Made by a program: the position numbers and the translations under genes | Shown here: positions 62,761-64,000 of the stretch, in pieces | Layout: each line of letters starts with the position of its first letter | Numbering within the stretch: the stretch's first letter is position 1 | Assembly: GCA_965229005.1 (NCBI GenBank) | Contig: CBDDIP010000002.1 | Span: 3,224,001-3,288,000 of the forward strand | Reading direction: 5' to 3' | Source: CBDDIP01 sp965229005 | GTDB taxonomy: Bacteria > Actinomycetota > Acidimicrobiia > Acidimicrobiales > Ilumatobacteraceae | Length of the DNA: 64,000 nucleotides | Notes under the pieces: model-generated | Told to the model about the DNA's origin: nothing | Database searches by the model: none | What the model saw: only the letters and a program-made list of their open reading frames with translations

Positions 62761-62951
62761 GTGGTGATCCTCCTATGTGAAACGGAGGGAGGCGGGGACG
62801 GGCGGCTCACGAACCGACCACCACTCACAACGTCCTCCCCGATCGAAGTGAGCGGGCCGAGACTATCAGTCACGTCTACCGAGCGGTAGCAAGCGTGTTC
62901 CGTTTTTACGTTTTGTCGGCGCGTTCGTTCCAGCCGCACCTGAACGGGTGA

Positions 62952-63711
<760 letters not shown>

Positions 63712-63722
<11 letters not shown>

Positions 63723-64000
63723 TGGGCGCCTCTCGGAGTGCTTGCAGGCCGGGCAGGTCGCCGAGCTCGAGCAGCTCGAGCGAGGCACCACCGCCGGTGG
63801 AGACGTGATCGACCTCGTCGTCGAGGCGGAACTGGGCCAGCGCGGCGGCCGAATCGCCGCCACCGACGACGGTGAAGGCCTTGGTGTCGGCCATCGCCTG
63901 GGCGACGGTGCGCGTGCCGGCCTCGAACCGCGGATCCTCGAACATGCCCATCGGGCCGTTCCAGAACACGGTGCGAGCGTCCATGATCACATCGCTGAAC
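63712..64000 (-). CDS. pgk: phosphoglycerate kinase (C-terminal end, partial)
   Basis: The last 95 codons of pgk; the rest lies beyond the window. VFWNGPMGMFE and GGGDSAAAL are the ATP-site motifs of the C-terminal domain, and TGGGASLELLE is the family's closing segment. The order pgk-tpiA is the usual glycolytic operon. Confidence 0.95.

Noticed and set aside
62761..62951. Clear promoter upstream of the ABC transporter
   Set aside because: A weak TTGCTA...CTGATA pair with 17-base spacing exists, but the match is too poor to annotate.

Overview
The window is high-GC DNA from an actinomycete-type bacterium. Three genes point to this lineage: a mycothiol-dependent formaldehyde dehydrogenase (17387-18472), an MhuD-type heme-degrading enzyme (32096-32404) and a DUF222/13E12 HNH protein (48902-50182). 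Many short lipoproteins with Thr/Pro/Ala linkers, and GTG starts, fit as well. Placement near Acidimicrobiia/Ilumatobacter-like taxa is inference only. Genes are tightly packed, many overlapping by 1-8 bases, and no stretch longer than 300 bases lacks a gene. There is one RNA gene, tRNA-Leu(GAG). I see no rRNA, CRISPR array, transposase or integrase.

Layout. 0-8.9 kb: a partial FAD oxidoreductase, an M1 peptidase lipoprotein, a ProA-like dehydrogenase divergent from an MBL-fold hydrolase, a GT-C-like membrane protein overlapping a sulfatase, a TauE/SafE exporter and a small HTH protein. 9-17 kb: a MenC-family racemase/synthase with an overlapping acetyltransferase, a biotinyl/carboxyltransferase fusion, a membrane protein, a stand-alone LigD polymerase domain, a lipoprotein and a PhyH-type dioxygenase. 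17-23 kb: mscR divergent from a CtpE-like P-type ATPase, then SRPBCC and M20 genes. 22.8-27.8 kb: a copper operon (ycnI, a membrane protein, copC-copD fusion, an uncharacterised His-rich membrane protein) behind a small palindrome. 28-31 kb: a di-iron protein, a WYL regulator divergent from a PPOX protein, and a winged-helix protein.

31.3-34.1 kb is a metal-homeostasis block. A yybP-ykoY (manganese) riboswitch precedes a GDT1/TMEM165 exporter. Facing it is a heme operon: hmuT-like binding protein, a repeat-bearing lipoprotein and mhuD. Its promoter holds a DtxR/IdeR/MntR-like palindrome exactly filling the 17-base spacer. 34-39.7 kb: small lipoproteins, fumC, YqeY, a BON-CBS protein and secreted proteins. 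39.8-48.8 kb: a cellulose-synthase-like GT2 with a PilZ domain, GNAT, pirin, SDR, a KASIII-like enzyme, a thiolase, a Ca-loop secreted protein, a DUF2071 protein and a transglutaminase-like protein.

48.9-56.5 kb is the accessory part: the HNH protein, a methyltransferase, an APH-like kinase and several orphan proteins. It ends in a pair of 53-base direct repeats, one of which is the tRNA-Leu 3' end plus its terminator. Each repeat copy has a long nested palindrome beside it. 56.5-64 kb returns to core genes on the minus strand: tRNA-Leu, secG, a complete dipeptide/oligopeptide ABC transporter (A-B-C-D-F order), tpiA and the end of pgk.

The strongest leads for something new are the uncharacterised His-N-terminal protein of the copper operon, the repeat/palindrome units at the tRNA-Leu site, and the compact heme operon with its operator-in-spacer promoter and leader hairpin.
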